Shown here in pieces: positions 12,860 to 24,535 of a stretch of DNA of 64,000 nt. Position 1 is the stretch's first letter. The number at the start of each line of letters is the position of its first letter. This stretch comes from Megaleporinus macrocephalus (taxonomy: Eukaryota; Chordata; Actinopteri; Characiformes; Anostomidae). The stretch lies in NCBI GenBank assembly GCA_021613375.1, contig CM038702.1, positions 27,325,349-27,389,348 on the forward strand. The letters run 5' to 3'. The notes beneath the pieces are model-generated. The model had not been told where the DNA came from and did not search any database. It saw only the letters and a list, made by a program, of their open reading frames with translations. The position numbers and the translations under genes were made by a program.

Positions 12860-12940
12860 CTAGAGTAAATGTAGACAGTCCAGTGAGACAGGCTTTCTCC
12901 AGCAGTAACTTTCCTGCCCACATGCTTCGTTTCCTAAAAC
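12860..12940 (+). repeat. Duplicated segment P (copy 2)
   Basis: Partner of 10030-10110. It sits just inside intron 1, within 140 bases of the nav3 exon 1 splice donor. Confidence 0.55.
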
Positions 12941-12994
12941 GTATGAAAACAAACAGGCACAGAGCACGTGCGTCCAGCCAATCTCCACACTGAC

Positions 12995-13192
12995 CTTACA
13001 GATCTTCCTCTCCTCCGCCTCTCGGTTCGAAGTCTCCTGTAGCTCCGTTTTGATTGACAGCTGACAGTTTGACCCCTGCCCCCTTCCCCCTGACCTCTGA
13101 CCCGCAGGGTTGGGGATGGGCAAGGCTGTGTGTACGGGCCGGGCGCCGGCCAACGGCGGCCGCAGCTTAGAGGCTACTCCAACCACGGGCAT
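12995..13192 (-). CDS. nav3: Neuron navigator 3, first coding exon (long isoform)
   Basis: Seen: a minus-strand ATG at 13192-13190 opens 66 codons ending in Lys. It is followed directly by a consensus splice donor (AAG then GTCAGT, boundary 12995/12994). An in-frame TGA lies 12 bases upstream of the ATG, so the start is fixed, and -3 is a G. The peptide begins MPVVGVASKL, then has PVHTALPIPN, then SNCQLSIKTE, and ends ERKICK. Known: vertebrate NAV3 begins with nearly the same first 30 residues. It then has a variable stretch, a CQLALK-like block and a charged segment ending in Lys just before the calponin-homology domain. NAV proteins are large microtubule plus-end and cytoskeleton proteins of neurons, with CH, coiled-coil and AAA regions. 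Here the variable stretch is shorter (66 residues against roughly 80 in human, from memory). The CH-domain exon was not seen and must lie left of position 1. NAV2 begins differently, so nav3 is the better call. Confidence 0.87.
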
Positions 13193-13620
13193 TACAGCGG
13201 CTCAGACAGAGTGAGGGAGAGTGTGAGAGAGAGAGAAGAAAGAGTCCAGTGTGCGTGTCTGTGTCTGACGTCCACTTTGGAAAGGAGGGAGGAGGTAAGA
13301 GAGAAAGAGACAGGAAAGAGAGAGTGACAGAGAGAGACAGAGCGCGCGAGAGAGCGAGCAGCCACATGCATTCTTCAGTCGCTCTCACAAAACTGAGAAA
13401 AGAATTCGCCACCACTCTCTCCTCCTTCTCTTCTCTACTCCTCCTCCCTTGCTCTTCCACTCCTCCTCCTCTCTCTCCTGCTTCCTCTGTTCCTGTCTCT
13501 CTGGCTCTCACTCTTTTTACTCCTCCCTCTCTTCTTTCAATTCGGCTGCGCGCCTCTAGCAAAAACCAGACAGCTCTCTCTCAGAAGGGGGCGTGAACTT
13601 ATCATCATAGAAGACCTGCA
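13193..13620 (-). promoter_or_regulatory. nav3: Probable nav3 5' UTR and core promoter region
   Basis: This lies directly upstream of the nav3 start codon. The stretch 13130-13165, overlapping the exon, is strongly CpG-rich. From 13200 to 13350 the plus strand is GA-rich, and from 13400 to 13560 it is CT-rich, so the transcript would have a purine/pyrimidine-tract 5' UTR. A GC-box-like GGGGGCGTG occurs near 13587 on the plus strand. No clear TATA box was seen, which suits a CpG-type neuronal promoter. The transcription start cannot be fixed from sequence alone. Confidence 0.5.
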
Positions 13621-14010
13621 GAGAGAGAGAGTGTGTGGTTCCCTCTTTCTCTCTCTCTCGTCCTTTTTCTCTCTGTTTCTACCTTTCTCACTCTCAATTC
13701 AGTTACGCTCAGTTGAGTTATGTCTGGTGCCAGTGGTGTGTTGGTATTGGTTGCCACAGTGTAATAAAAACATATTTCCTATATTGCTTTTAAATCTTCT
13801 CTTTCTTTCTCCCTTTCTCTAACTCTCTTCTCTTTCTGTGATTCTAGTTCTCTCACTTTTCAGCTCTTAGCCCTTTTTCTTTCTCCTGCTTTTTATTCTT
13901 CTATTCTTCTTTACCCCTCCTTTTTCGTCTGTATGTATATTTTACTTCTTCTGTCTCTTTCTCTCTCTCTTTCTTTTCTTTCTCTGTTGTAGAACATTCC
14001 ACAGCCGCGT
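13620..14010. repeat. Pyrimidine-rich tract
   Basis: The plus strand is dominated by C and T (ctctttctctctctctcg and similar words), with one interruption at about 13705-13790. It lies upstream of the nav3 transcription start region and would be purine-rich on the nav3 sense strand. Confidence 0.8.
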
Positions 14011-14525
14011 GTCACACTCCAACTGTCAAAACAGGCTCTCTAACTCACACTGATCAGTGCTCAAAAACATGCACACACAGGTTTACATAGACTTTAATTC
14101 AGTTTCTGACACCTTACTCAAACCTTAACCAGAATACTACTATCCTATTTATCGAGACAACGATAAAACACCCCAACAACATGAGTATATGATCAGGTTT
14201 TGGTCCCCCCACTGTGCCATAAACCTGGTGCGCTCACACACAGCTGGATCGTCCTGATGCTGTGATGACAGAGCGAATGAAACAAGGAAATAAGAAACAC
14301 AAGGAAAGTTGTGGGGGGTGTTAGAAGAGCAGAAAGAGAAAATGTGTGTGTGTGTGTGTGTTTCAGTCACTGTATACACACACACACTCTTCCTGCTCTA
14401 ACACACACTGAGGTGGTTTGTCTGGTTCTTGAACTCTAGCTCAGTGCTGCCAAACTACTCTACACTCTCGCTCCCTCCCTCTCTATCTATCTTTTTCTTT
14501 CTGTCTCTTTCATACATTTTCTTTC

Positions 14526-14531
<6 letters not shown>

Positions 14532-14590
<59 letters not shown>
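14532..14590 (+). repeat. (CT)n microsatellite
   Basis: About 29 uninterrupted CT repeats. Followed at 14655-14713 by a GA-rich tract and an 11-G run. Confidence 0.97.
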
Positions 14591-14595
<5 letters not shown>

Positions 14596-14654
14596 CAATC
14601 ATGTCAACTCATCTCCACCCAGTACATGGAAACTGTTAGTAAATGGAGTAAGAT

Positions 14655-14682
14655 GGACAGAGAGAGAGAAGGGGAGGGGAGC

Positions 14683-14713
<31 letters not shown>

Positions 14714-14720
14714 GAGAGAG
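14655..14720 (+). repeat. GA-rich microsatellite with G run
   Basis: An AG repeat ends in a run of about 11 G. Together with the (CT)n at 14532-14590 it forms an imperfect inverted pair. Confidence 0.9.
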
Positions 14721-14724
14721 TCAT

Positions 14725-16420
14725 GGAAGTTGTCACGTGAAGTTAGTTTATGAAGATCTCCTCTTGGTAAGAAGGTTCAGTTCTTACAAACACAGTGTTT
14801 CTCAGGTGCAGGTGTCACCATAACATTATTGCCAATATAATGAATATTAAAAAATGTAAACTGAGCTCTTGCAATGATAAACATTTCTTCTTTTCAGAAA
14901 AGCATGGTTTTTAATGGTTCGTTGTTTAATGCCCTATACTTCAAATAAATTGGTCAGTAAAACTTGAATAAAGCGATTGTTGTCTACAACGTACAAAATA
15001 AAATCTATTTATTGTAAAAACAAGCATTAAAGTAAGGATCGTACTGTGATGTTCTCAATACTTTACACATAGTTATAATTACATTTTATTTGTTATATAT
15101 TATTTAAGTTTTATTTACATAGTTATCTTTTTTCCAATGTTTTATTTAACAAAGATGGTTTTGAAGTATTTCAAAGTGTTTCTAATTGAATTGAAAAAAA
15201 AATATGCCATTACATAAAGACAAAGAGTCTAGATTCGATTTCTGTTACACCAAAAAGCAACAAAAATAGAGATAAAGGTTTTGTCCAAACACATGTGACT
15301 GCCAATTAAGTTTCACTGCTTTAGAATATCACAAAACAATACATGGATAAAACGTTGCATAAAAGTTCAAACAGACTAAAGTATGAATGTATGTTTCAGG
15401 CCAATATTTTCCTCTAAGGATGAATTCTTTCACCCAATATGCACACTCTCGTGCTTTTTGTAAAGGATAAATTAAACACAGTCTAGAAAAAAAACCAAAA
15501 TGGCTGGTATACTGTTCGTACACTGGTCAGCAGCAAAGGACATTAATAAGCTTGTCACCAACAAAACCAGCATATGTGTTTTGAATGTTTTGAACCAGTT
15601 GTGTTTTGAATGTTGGTATGTAGTCAACCAGCATGACCATACTTGGTGACTAGCTAAACCAGCACTAGATCAGCATAAACCCGCACAGTTTTTGCAGCGG
15701 GATGAAGTTGTGAATGATTGTTGGAGTTTATTAGCTAGCTGGCACATACAGGGTTCTACTTATTTTGCTATTGTTGCTAACTCCACTAAAGCAAAAATGA
15801 TGATGATGATTCATCACCATTAGCCATACATACACTATCATTAGCTTTAGCTCTAGTTTGCATTTGCCTTTGCTCAATGGCTCACTGTAGTCTCAGCTAT
15901 TTAAGCACAGATAAAATTCAGCTCTTGGCTATTTTTGATTACTAAAATGTTTTCCTCTGTAAGCTGCAATACTTGCCTGTGTGCAGTTAACTGGATATTC
16001 CTTCATTAGTTCTTACTGCTAAGCTACTTGTATGTCAAAATGAGTTAGAATGCAGATCTCTATGATGAACTGTGTTAGACTGCTGTTATCATGATCTATA
16101 GAGCGATGAAATGCCGGCTACAAATCCTGTTTAAAATATATGTAAATAATGTATTGACTTAATTTGCCTACAACTGAACACTGAAGCCCTCTTACAACAT
16201 CAGACAGCAGTGGTTACACAAAATAAACAACTAAGAAATGTTGTTGTACACTGTCAAGACAGAACCTCCCCGATTACTTCACAGGAGAAGTTATTTTAGA
16301 CAATTTCTCATGAAACTTTCAACAGCTGACACAGATGCAAACAGTGTAAGAAAACAACATTTTTTTTTCATATACCAGCAATGAAACACAACATGAAATT
16401 ACACTCATTCACCAGAAAGG
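14725..16420. other. Upstream noncoding DNA
   Basis: AT-rich. The stretch 15548-15705 repeats aaCCAGCA words (accagcata, accagcatga, accagcacta), as in a common fish MITE. Otherwise nothing was seen. Confidence 0.4.
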
Positions 16421-16449
16421 TCATATTTATTGTAATTTAAAGATTATTT

Positions 16450-16787
16450 TCACTCATGCTTGTGCATCCAGGAAAGTCTTACTAGTCTAAACAAGATGTG
16501 TTTTAATAAGTGGTGTGAATCTCTCAGATCATCCAGCCCTAAGGGAACCTGGACAGGAGAAGATCTGGAAAGGAACCAGGTGCACTGAGGATTTCCATGA
16601 AAAATGCTGAGAGGGATGTCGAGTTTCACACAATGTCTCCCACAGGAGGGTTCAGATAGTGTGTCCTTACTGTAGCAACAAACAGTGTGTTTTCTCACTT
16701 CACAGGTGGACACTTTACACCTTTTCCACAGAAAACATCTCAGCAGGTCAGGTGTGCACAAATCCCTCACCACCAGCGTTCTACTGA
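16450..16787 (-). other. Candidate terminal exon, unrecognised protein
   Basis: On the minus strand a good splice acceptor (pyrimidine-rich tract ending GTGATTCAG, boundary about 16788/16787) opens a frame of about 112 codons to a TGA at 16452-16450. An AATAAA polyadenylation signal (plus-strand TTTATT, 16426-16431) follows about 20 bases later. The peptide is Cys-rich (CCYSKD, EPSCGRHC, NPQCTWF) and matches nothing I recognise. There is no adjoining exon in sight, and chance open frames of this length are common here. It could be a lncRNA end, a decayed gene, or chance. Confidence 0.25.
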
Positions 16788-17214
16788 ATCACAGAGAGGA
16801 AGAAGGTTTCTTTTTAATTTCTCTCAATATATAATAATTAGTCATGTTTATTATATAAATAAAGCATTAAAAATTGATTTAAGATTTCACTTAGACCCTG
16901 CAAAGGTCCCCTTTTTCTGACACATTTTCCTCCAAATATATCCAGTGCTAGCTCACTCTGCTAACTATAAAAACTACACTAGCTAACTCAAGTAAAAGAG
17001 ACAATACCTGATAGCTCATGTCAACTTTATTAAATAAAAGAAACTACCACCAGTTATTCTGAAAAAAGTTATGATAGCTAAGTCTACATGAAAATAGCTA
17101 AAGTAGCTAACTCACTAGTGTGTGAGGTTCTGAGTGAATGGCTAGACTCTTCCTCTCTGTGTAGAGAGTAAAATACATACAGCACCACCCAGTGAGAAGT
17201 AGCTCAAGCCTTTG

Positions 17215-17345
17215 ACATCATCATCATCCATCCCTTAACTTTCGCTTTATCCCGCTAGTCGGGGTAATGGGGGGGCTTGAGCTAATCCCAGCATCATCGG
17301 GCGAAAGCAGGGTACACCATGAATAGGTTGTACAAATTCATGCCT
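17215..17345 (+). repeat. Degenerate fish dispersed repeat (probably LINE-derived)
   Basis: Words such as CATCCATCC, CTTTATCCCGCTAGTCGGGG, GAGCTAATCCCAGCATC and GGGCGAAAGCAGGG are the hallmark of a very common teleost repeat, usually classed as LINE-derived. The copy is short and decayed. Confidence 0.55.
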
Positions 17346-17384
17346 CTGCTCCTCTAGTTTACATTTTGTGATAGGAATAAATCA

Positions 17385-17415
17385 GGGTCCAGACGTTTGA
17401 CTGGTGCTGTAGGAA
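17385..17415 (+). repeat. Terminal-repeat remnant of Tc1 family 2
   Basis: GTCCAGACGTTTGACTGGTG closely resembles the end motif at 2361-2378. Only the tip is recognisable. Confidence 0.45.
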
Positions 17416-17419
17416 CTGT

Positions 17420-18470
17420 AGAGGAGAACAGGCAGAACATTTCTGGTACAGTGCCGTGTCTCTGTGGACCATAGAGAAGCTCTCAGCGTGCGGTGTAGAA
17501 ACAGTCTTAGATCATAAACTGTGCTGAGAGGGATGATGGATGAATCGCAGTAAAGACGATGATGACCATACGGGTGATGATGCTGTTAATGATAGTGTTC
17601 CTGCTGTAGTATCGTCATGGCGATGGGAATAAAGTCAGTTCATCTTAGAAGCAGTAAAATCTTCAAATTTCCACCTCCAACATCTACCCCTCTCAAACCA
17701 GAACAGAAGATACATTTCTAACTATTTGTTACTGCACTGACAGATAAGAAGAGCACTTCACTTTTAAAGGCCTCCAAAACCACAGAAAGGAATGAAGTGG
17801 TGGAAATAGAAAGTGGTGTAACTGTAAAAGACACCATACAAATGTAATACAACTCAAGTGAACGAAATACTCAAACGCAACAGGAGTCATAGGTCATATA
17901 GTCATAGTAACTTGATGGGTTTAATGGTTGATGAATGCTGAAGAACATCCAAGATGTTCTAAGTTACTTTATTTAGTTACTTGAATCCCTCTTATGTCTT
18001 GAAATTTTATGTTTGAACTGATTAAAAAAGATAATTAAAACAACTGCATTCACTCATTTGTGTTTTCTTGTGTTTTCTGTACCTGAACTAAAATCTATTC
18101 TACTGAATTAAAATGAAGCATGAAATAAAGTAAAGGGAACTGATAACCCAAATAATCCAAACTGATAGAAATGTTGGGCTCAAATGTTTCTCAAAAGCAT
18201 CATATGATTTTGTGAATGTTGCAACTAAACTCATGCACTTATAAAAGAAATCAAACGGAAACTAACGCAAACCCTGGTAAAATAAACCAGACAAGAAGCT
18301 AGGACAAATCTTTTCTGTAGCCCAGATGTGAACATCCTGACCAGATAACGTATCATACACACATATGCACACACTCACTGTACCCACTTAAACAGGCAGA
18401 GCAGCAGTAGAAGAAGCTTTCCCAGCACTTTACAGAAAAAAAAGACTGTAGTGATAAACATGGCTGTGCT
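17420..18470. other. Noncoding intergenic DNA
   Basis: No gene or clear repeat seen. Confidence 0.4.
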
Positions 18471-18471
18471 T

Positions 18472-18520
18472 CACTGGACTGGAGTTGATGCTGGGAAAAA
18501 ACATCAACTCCAGTCCAGTG
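18472..18520. repeat. Perfect 19-bp hairpin with 11-base loop
   Basis: CACTGGACTGGAGTTGATG (18472-18490) is exactly complementary to 18502-18520. The loop is CTGGGAAAAAA. Base pairing does not extend cleanly outside the arms, so it is short for a microRNA precursor. Confidence 0.95.
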
Positions 18521-19703
18521 TAAGGCTACCTTTACATTGGGGTTCCAAGGATTAGTCACTGTTTTTGGAAAATGTGACCTACACATTCAATCTGACAGAC
18601 TGTAATACCATACAGGAAGTGTTGGGGGCGATATGACTTCTATTGTTTCATAAAACAGTGACCTGTTATGGGAATTTTGACTGTCACTGCGTTCAGAATG
18701 ATCACTTGTATACTCATTCACTATTCACTATCTAGAATTTGAAACATAGTTAACTGACTAGGGGACGACCAAAAGACTTTTCAAACACAACTGCCATGTG
18801 AACTGTTCAGTGGTAGGATTTCAAAAATTACATACTGCAATTATGATGTTTGCACAGCAAATACATCATACATCTACCAAACTGGTAGAATTTATGCCTT
18901 CAAAAGTAAAAAAATCTTTATGTGAAGTAGGCAGTGTCAATTATAATATAAGCATTTTTATATTCACATTTGTATATAAAACGGGTGTCATTACAAACTT
19001 GTAATACAATACAGGAAGTATAGGAGCTGATATGATCTCTATTGTTTCATGCAAAAAGTGCTTTTATTTTCTGTTTCCGTTTTTCTCTTATGCAGGTTTT
19101 CATTTGCCTCTTTCGTTGTAAAGCACTGTATGAAAAATACTGTTTACTATTATTTTTTTATTATTATTATCATCCTGTAGCTTAAACCTGTCCTCCAGTA
19201 AAAACTACTACAGTGAAATGATTTCCAAAAAACTTGAATCTACAACCTGCAGCTGGAAAGCTAAGTTTGGAGCAACTTCTAGAACTGGAGTGCACCTTTT
19301 CGTACATAACAGAAAAAGAACTGCCAGACTGAAGCTCGCTTCTTATTCAAACTTTCTGTTCCACCTTAAATAGTGCAGCTGCCTTAGGAGCCAGAATGTA
19401 ACAGATGTGCCATTTAACATGTAACAAAAATAATAAACGAGTGTCTGTATATAAATTGTTTGATAGGCTTTATAACATCCACCAAAATGTAAACAGAATA
19501 CATGAGACTAGCTACTACTCACAATGATGAACACAAACAGATGACACACACAAACACACACACAACAAAAGAATGATTGACCTCGGCCTACGCCTCTCTG
19601 GACCCTCCCCTGTCAAAACAAATCTCCTGAGGGGCTGATAGTCATGCACCTGATCCACAGAGACACAGCCTTATCTAATCCCTGCACACAGGATAGCATG
19701 GGA

Positions 19704-19751
<48 letters not shown>

Positions 19752-20147
19752 AGGATTCCGACTCTTCAGCCCACCTACAGTATAAAAAAAAATCACACAG
19801 GATTTTTATAGCACATAGACATTAATCCAATTCCGTATCAGCCAATGCTCTTTGCCAAATCATGAGTATTAGAGCTAGGCCTTCAATTTGGGCCATAAAA
19901 AACCCTCAACAGTAATGCAAACTTCTACTAGTGTCCCGATATGATTCTATTAAGTTGTAAGTACTACACTAATGACTATTTGCATAAGCATTTTAAAACA
20001 AGGCTAAAACTAGATGAGCCAGAATGTAACTGTTGCAACATGTAAAGTGGGATTATAGATTAAACACACATATACAAAACTAAAATACATAAAATGTTAT
20101 AGTTGAAGCTTATGACAGACATATCAGCATAGTTTACAGTTTACTAG
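18521..20147. other. Noncoding DNA with a local duplication and a (CA)n tract
   Basis: The segment 18602-18660 (TGTAATACCATACAGGAAG onward) recurs at 19001-19058. A (CA)n microsatellite is at 19707-19749. The stretch 19575-19700 is less AT-rich and contains CTTATCTAATCC (GATA- and Otx-like sites). No gene was seen. Confidence 0.45.
19707..19749 (+). repeat. (CA)n microsatellite
   Basis: About 21 uninterrupted AC repeats. Confidence 0.97.
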
Positions 20148-20387
20148 AGTTTCTCATTAGGTTGAATGAATATCTCACTCTAAATGTAGGTATTGTGATA
20201 TAAACTGAGTTGTGTTCTACAGTTTCTCATTAGGTTGAATGAATATCTCACTCTAAATGTAGGTATTGTGATATATACTGAGTTGTGAGCTACACTTTCT
20301 CATTAGGTTAAATGAATATCTCACTCTAAATGTAGGTATTGTGATATAAACTGAGTTGTGAGCTACACTTTCTCATTAAGTTGAATG
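20148..20387 (-). repeat. 73-bp minisatellite array 2 (about 3.3 units, inverted)
   Basis: The units are reverse complements of those at 8577-9485. Beyond the array, 20391-20409 read in reverse gives AGAACACTAGTAAAAAAAC, the same flank that precedes array 1 at 8557-8576. Confidence 0.95.
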
Positions 20388-20411
20388 GGAGTTTTTTTAC
20401 TAGTGTTCTGT

Positions 20412-21712
20412 ACAGCTTGTTTAAATGAGTTTATTTGTTGACGTTTTGTCACTATATCCTAAATTGGGTATATGTGAATGTTTCTAGGTCCCATGCACTA
20501 CTAAAAACAGGCCAAACAAGTGTATGTGTGTGTGTATAAGTGTGTGTGTGCGTAAGTGTGTGCCTTTAACTGACAAATTCAAATGAGCTAACTGACACAG
20601 AACATAGACAAGCAGAATAAAGACAGTTTCAGAGAAAAGTCTGTTATTCGGGGTAAACAGGGACAAAATGGGAACTAAACTTGTAAACATGGAATGCTCA
20701 GGTTCCTGTTGCTCTGAAAGCATCGTGTAATTGTGCGTGCATGTGTGTGTGAGAGACAGGACGAGTGTTACAATGAATCAAAGAACCATTTCGCTTCCCC
20801 ACAGGAAATCCTCCACTTACACTGCACACACTGCTGCCACTCTACTGCAGCTCCTGCATCACTCAGCAGCTTAGAATGGTCCTTCATCACACACACACAA
20901 ACACACACACTTCATATTTGAATAGCAAAACCTTAAAATATTGTGTAAATTATTTTTAGATATTTAGATGCTACTGGAAATTCAACCAAAAATACTTCAT
21001 TTCATTTACCTTTCTGAATTTTTGGCTGTAAAAATATGGCGTTTATTATGCATTCTGTAATAATAAAAATATATATATCAGTGTTTAAATAGTTTTATTT
21101 GTATGTTCTCATTTCTCAGAGCAGCACATTTTGTTAGTCCCTTGTTTTTATCAGGGACTAATTATGTAACATCCAAAACACAACAAGCTACCACGAAGTC
21201 AAGCATTTTGGGCTGCAATGATTGCAAATCCCGGCAGGACTGCATACTTGACAATAGAGGTTGAACTGATCAGTTGACATGTCAATTTGAATGCTTGATG
21301 ATGATGCTATAAGCTTGAGGTCAACTTGTCGCTGATCATGTGAGTATGAGTAACAACATTTCAACATGTCAGACAACAGGTGAGGAACCTGGTGATTTGA
21401 GGGTCCTTATCAGCATTCCCTTCTCCTATTCATGATGTAATCAGTGACTTTATCAGATAACTGTCAACTAAATATCATGCAGAAAAAAAATCAAGGCAAG
21501 TTCAGTTTCTGTGAACAATTGTTTTCCATCAGTGCCTCAGTGCTTTAGTACATTCCTCATTCCTTACGCTAAGCCAGCATTAAATACCCAGTGCATTCCT
21601 GCTTTACACACTCAACACTATTCACACATCATCATACACTTACACACTCTTACACGGCTTCATTAGCATATCTAAAATGTGCAAGTGTTGTTAACATTAA
21701 CATTCATGCTGT

Positions 21713-21793
<81 letters not shown>

Positions 21794-22469
21794 CTTTAAC
21801 TGACTACAAGCTCAAGTGTTATTTGAGTGGTATTTACTTTAATCTTGTAACACTTACAGTGTACATACACACATACGCACACACACATTTCTACGTCAGT
21901 TAGCATTCCAAGGTGGCTTACGCTGGCACTGAGCGCTTCAGCAAACAGCTCAGAAATGCCCCCACTGCCTTAAAGGGTAAAAACATCCCCTCCAGCCAGC
22001 CGTGGTGACACATACACACACATGCACCATCTGGACCTGGCCTCATTTAATAATACACCTAGACTGGAATAAAGTGTCAAAACACCATAAATCTGTACAC
22101 CCTAAAAATATACACCCTAAGCTGGAATAACATATGTTATTTTAAACTATAGTGGAGTAAATAATTACCATTTTCACCAATGTTAAATAATTCTATAACT
22201 TTTCTTTACATCAAATATAGTTGATCCAACATGACATGTTCAAATGTAGCTTCTTTAGGTTTAAACCCAAGCTACAAGGTTAATTTAACCACTAAACCCT
22301 AGAAGACAATAGTCACCCAAATCCTTTCTATAAAAACATCCCTTAAACCTCTCTCCACCTGCTGAAAACACATCAGGGTTTGTATTAACACTACTCGTTG
22401 ATGGGGCTTACTACCCAGTGTGACTTACTGTGAGCTGTTAACATATGTATGTAAAGCAGGTTAGGAAGT
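20412..22469. other. Noncoding DNA with microsatellites
   Basis: GT-rich stretch at 20520-20560 and AC runs near 20888-20910. The (AC)n(AT)n tract at 21714-21789 is listed separately. No gene recognised. Confidence 0.4.
21714..21789 (+). repeat. (AC)n(AT)n microsatellite
   Basis: A short AC run passes into about 33 AT repeats. Confidence 0.97.
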
Positions 22470-23420
22470 TTCGAAAAGCAGCATATGATGCCACATATTA
22501 AAAGAGATTTAATTACAGACGCAAAACAAAGTCACTGAAAGCTAGCAGTCTGCAAAGAGTTACAAAGCAATTGTTAGGACTCTGAGGCTCCAACCAACCT
22601 CAGTTCGAGAGCAATGGAGGAAACTTGGAACAGTGGTGATCCATCCCAGGACTGGCCAGCCCACCAAAATTTTACCAAGAGTGCATCAATGACTCATTCA
22701 GTGGCCTGATTTACATCACTTAAGGTCAATGTACACAATTAAACAATAAGAAAACACAAAAATAAAATGATGTCCATAAGAGAGCTGCAAGGCACACTGC
22801 TGACCAAACCCAGGTTTGTCTTGCATTTTCCAAAAAACATCTAGGGACCCCCAAGAAGGATAATATTCTGTGCATGATGAGTTAAACGGAGAAACTTTTT
22901 CGAAGACATGGGACTTCTGGTGTAAAGCTAACATTGCATTCCATCATTAAAACATCATATTAACAGTCAAACATGGTGGTGGTAGTGTGATGTTCTGGGC
23001 TATTTTGCTTCTGCAGGACCTGGACAACTGGTCATCATAACTGATGGAACCAGGAATTCTGCTATTCATCAGTTTGTGGCTTTAAGTTCAGCTGGGTTAT
23101 GCAGTAGGACAATGATCGCAAGCAAACAAGTAAGTTCACCTCTAAACGCCTCATATAAGCAAAATGAACTGGCTGGGTTTTGACTGGCTGAGGCAATGTC
23201 CTGACTTAAATTCCACAAAGAAGCTGTGGCAAACAGGCAGTTCATGCTGGAAAGAACAAGTGATCACAGATGCTTGACTACAGTTGTTAATGTCAAAAGT
23301 AGCACAACCAGTTATTAGGTTTTGTGGGGCAATTACTTTTTCACATGGTTGATATATGTTTTGAACAAATCTTCAATTAATAGCATGATAATTTAAAAGC
23401 TGCATTTGTCCAAAGATGTA
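22470..23420 (+). mobile_element. Tc1-like transposon, degenerate copy (family 3)
   Basis: The right end carries GGGGCAATTACTTTTTCACA (about 23328-23347), the hallmark terminal-repeat segment of an abundant teleost Tc1 family. It is preceded by ACAACCAGTTATTAGGTTT. The left terminal repeat is not recognisable, and the right one decays after 23350. Internal text is a broken transposase. Confidence 0.82.
22480..23290 (+). pseudogene. Tc1 transposase pseudogene (family 3)
   Basis: Recognisable order: the HTH region (GTTACAAAGCAATTG near 22559, GAAACTTGGAACAGTGGTGA near 22621), the inter-domain region (CCAAAAAACATCTAGG near 22829), the first catalytic-Asp region, degraded near 22870, and GTCAAACATGGTGGTGG with TTCTGGGC near 22967-23000. 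GGACAATGATC (second Asp region) lies near 23108 and a degraded C-terminus near 23210-23240. Many frameshifts and stops are present, and no open frame is longer than a few dozen codons. Confidence 0.8.
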
Positions 23421-23912
23421 ATACACAATATAACTAGGAGTTTACCACAGCATTTTCATATGTATCCTAATATAATGCTAAATTTAATTAATAAAAATCA
23501 TTACTATTTTATCTTAATAAATCTTTTTAGATGGACTTTAGATGCACCTAGGTAGAATGCAACTAGTAAAATGATTCACATATTGTACTGATTACTTGTA
23601 TTAAAATGATAGAACAGAACATTCTTATATCTGAATAAACTGATTCTACTGAAAAGCAGATTTAATTGGAATAAAAGCGGATGGTAAGCCTAATATGGAG
23701 ATGATTAAAGCGTAATTAGGAAATACAGCTGTGGTAGCGTTATTGAAACCACAATGTCCGGAGATGTTGCTGTCCTTGTATTGTTAGCACATGTTCTTTT
23801 CTCTCTGGGTGAAATGTTTAGTGCATAAGATGTTGCTCTTCTGCTTTTAAACATGGTTTTATTAGAGGTTTTATTTTGGAGTCACTCTCACCCCCATTCA
23901 CTTTACTACATT

Positions 23913-24182
<270 letters not shown>

Positions 24183-24234
24183 ACCGAGAGAAAGAGAAAC
24201 ATTCAGCATTATACTGAAAAAGTTATTTATTTAA

Positions 24235-24535
24235 CAATCAAATTACTTAAAACCTTCTATAAGGTATTCAGTACCTGCTATTACTTATTCAGTATCTATA
24301 GTGATTTATTCAGTATTCACCACAAATTATTCAGTAACTACTAGGAAGTATACAGTACCCACAATTACTTATTCAGTATATACTATAAATTATTTAGTAA
24401 CCAATGAATCAGTATCTACTATAAATAAGTCAGAGACTGATTTGACATGTTCAGTATCTACTAAGAACTATTCAGAATCTACAGTGAATTATTCAGTAAT
24501 AGCTAAACGGTTATCTTCTACAAATTAAACAGTAA
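24235..24535 (+). repeat. Degenerate 21-bp minisatellite
   Basis: Words of the form TTATTCAGTATCTACTATAA recur about every 21-22 bases, around 14 times with substitutions. The period, a multiple of three, leaves a spurious open frame at 24301-24528 with a repeating S-V-x-T pattern. Confidence 0.85.

Larger units (their letters stand above)
1..12994 (-). other. nav3: Start of nav3 intron 1
   Basis: This follows from the donor at 12995/12994 and the leftward direction of nav3. It holds transposon remnants, an 11-copy minisatellite and segmental duplications, which are listed separately. No exon resembling the nav3 CH-domain exon was found on the minus strand. The intron therefore exceeds 13 kb and continues beyond the window, in line with the very long first intron of NAV3 in other vertebrates. 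Confidence 0.7.

Noticed and set aside
13167..13596. Open frames of 115 and 131 codons on opposite strands near the nav3 start
   Set aside because: They lie in GA/CT low-complexity 5' UTR sequence. The residues are Arg/Glu or Leu/Ser runs, and they overlap each other.
18472..18520. MicroRNA precursor
   Set aside because: The stem is only 19 bp with an 11-base loop and does not extend into its flanks. Reported as a hairpin only.
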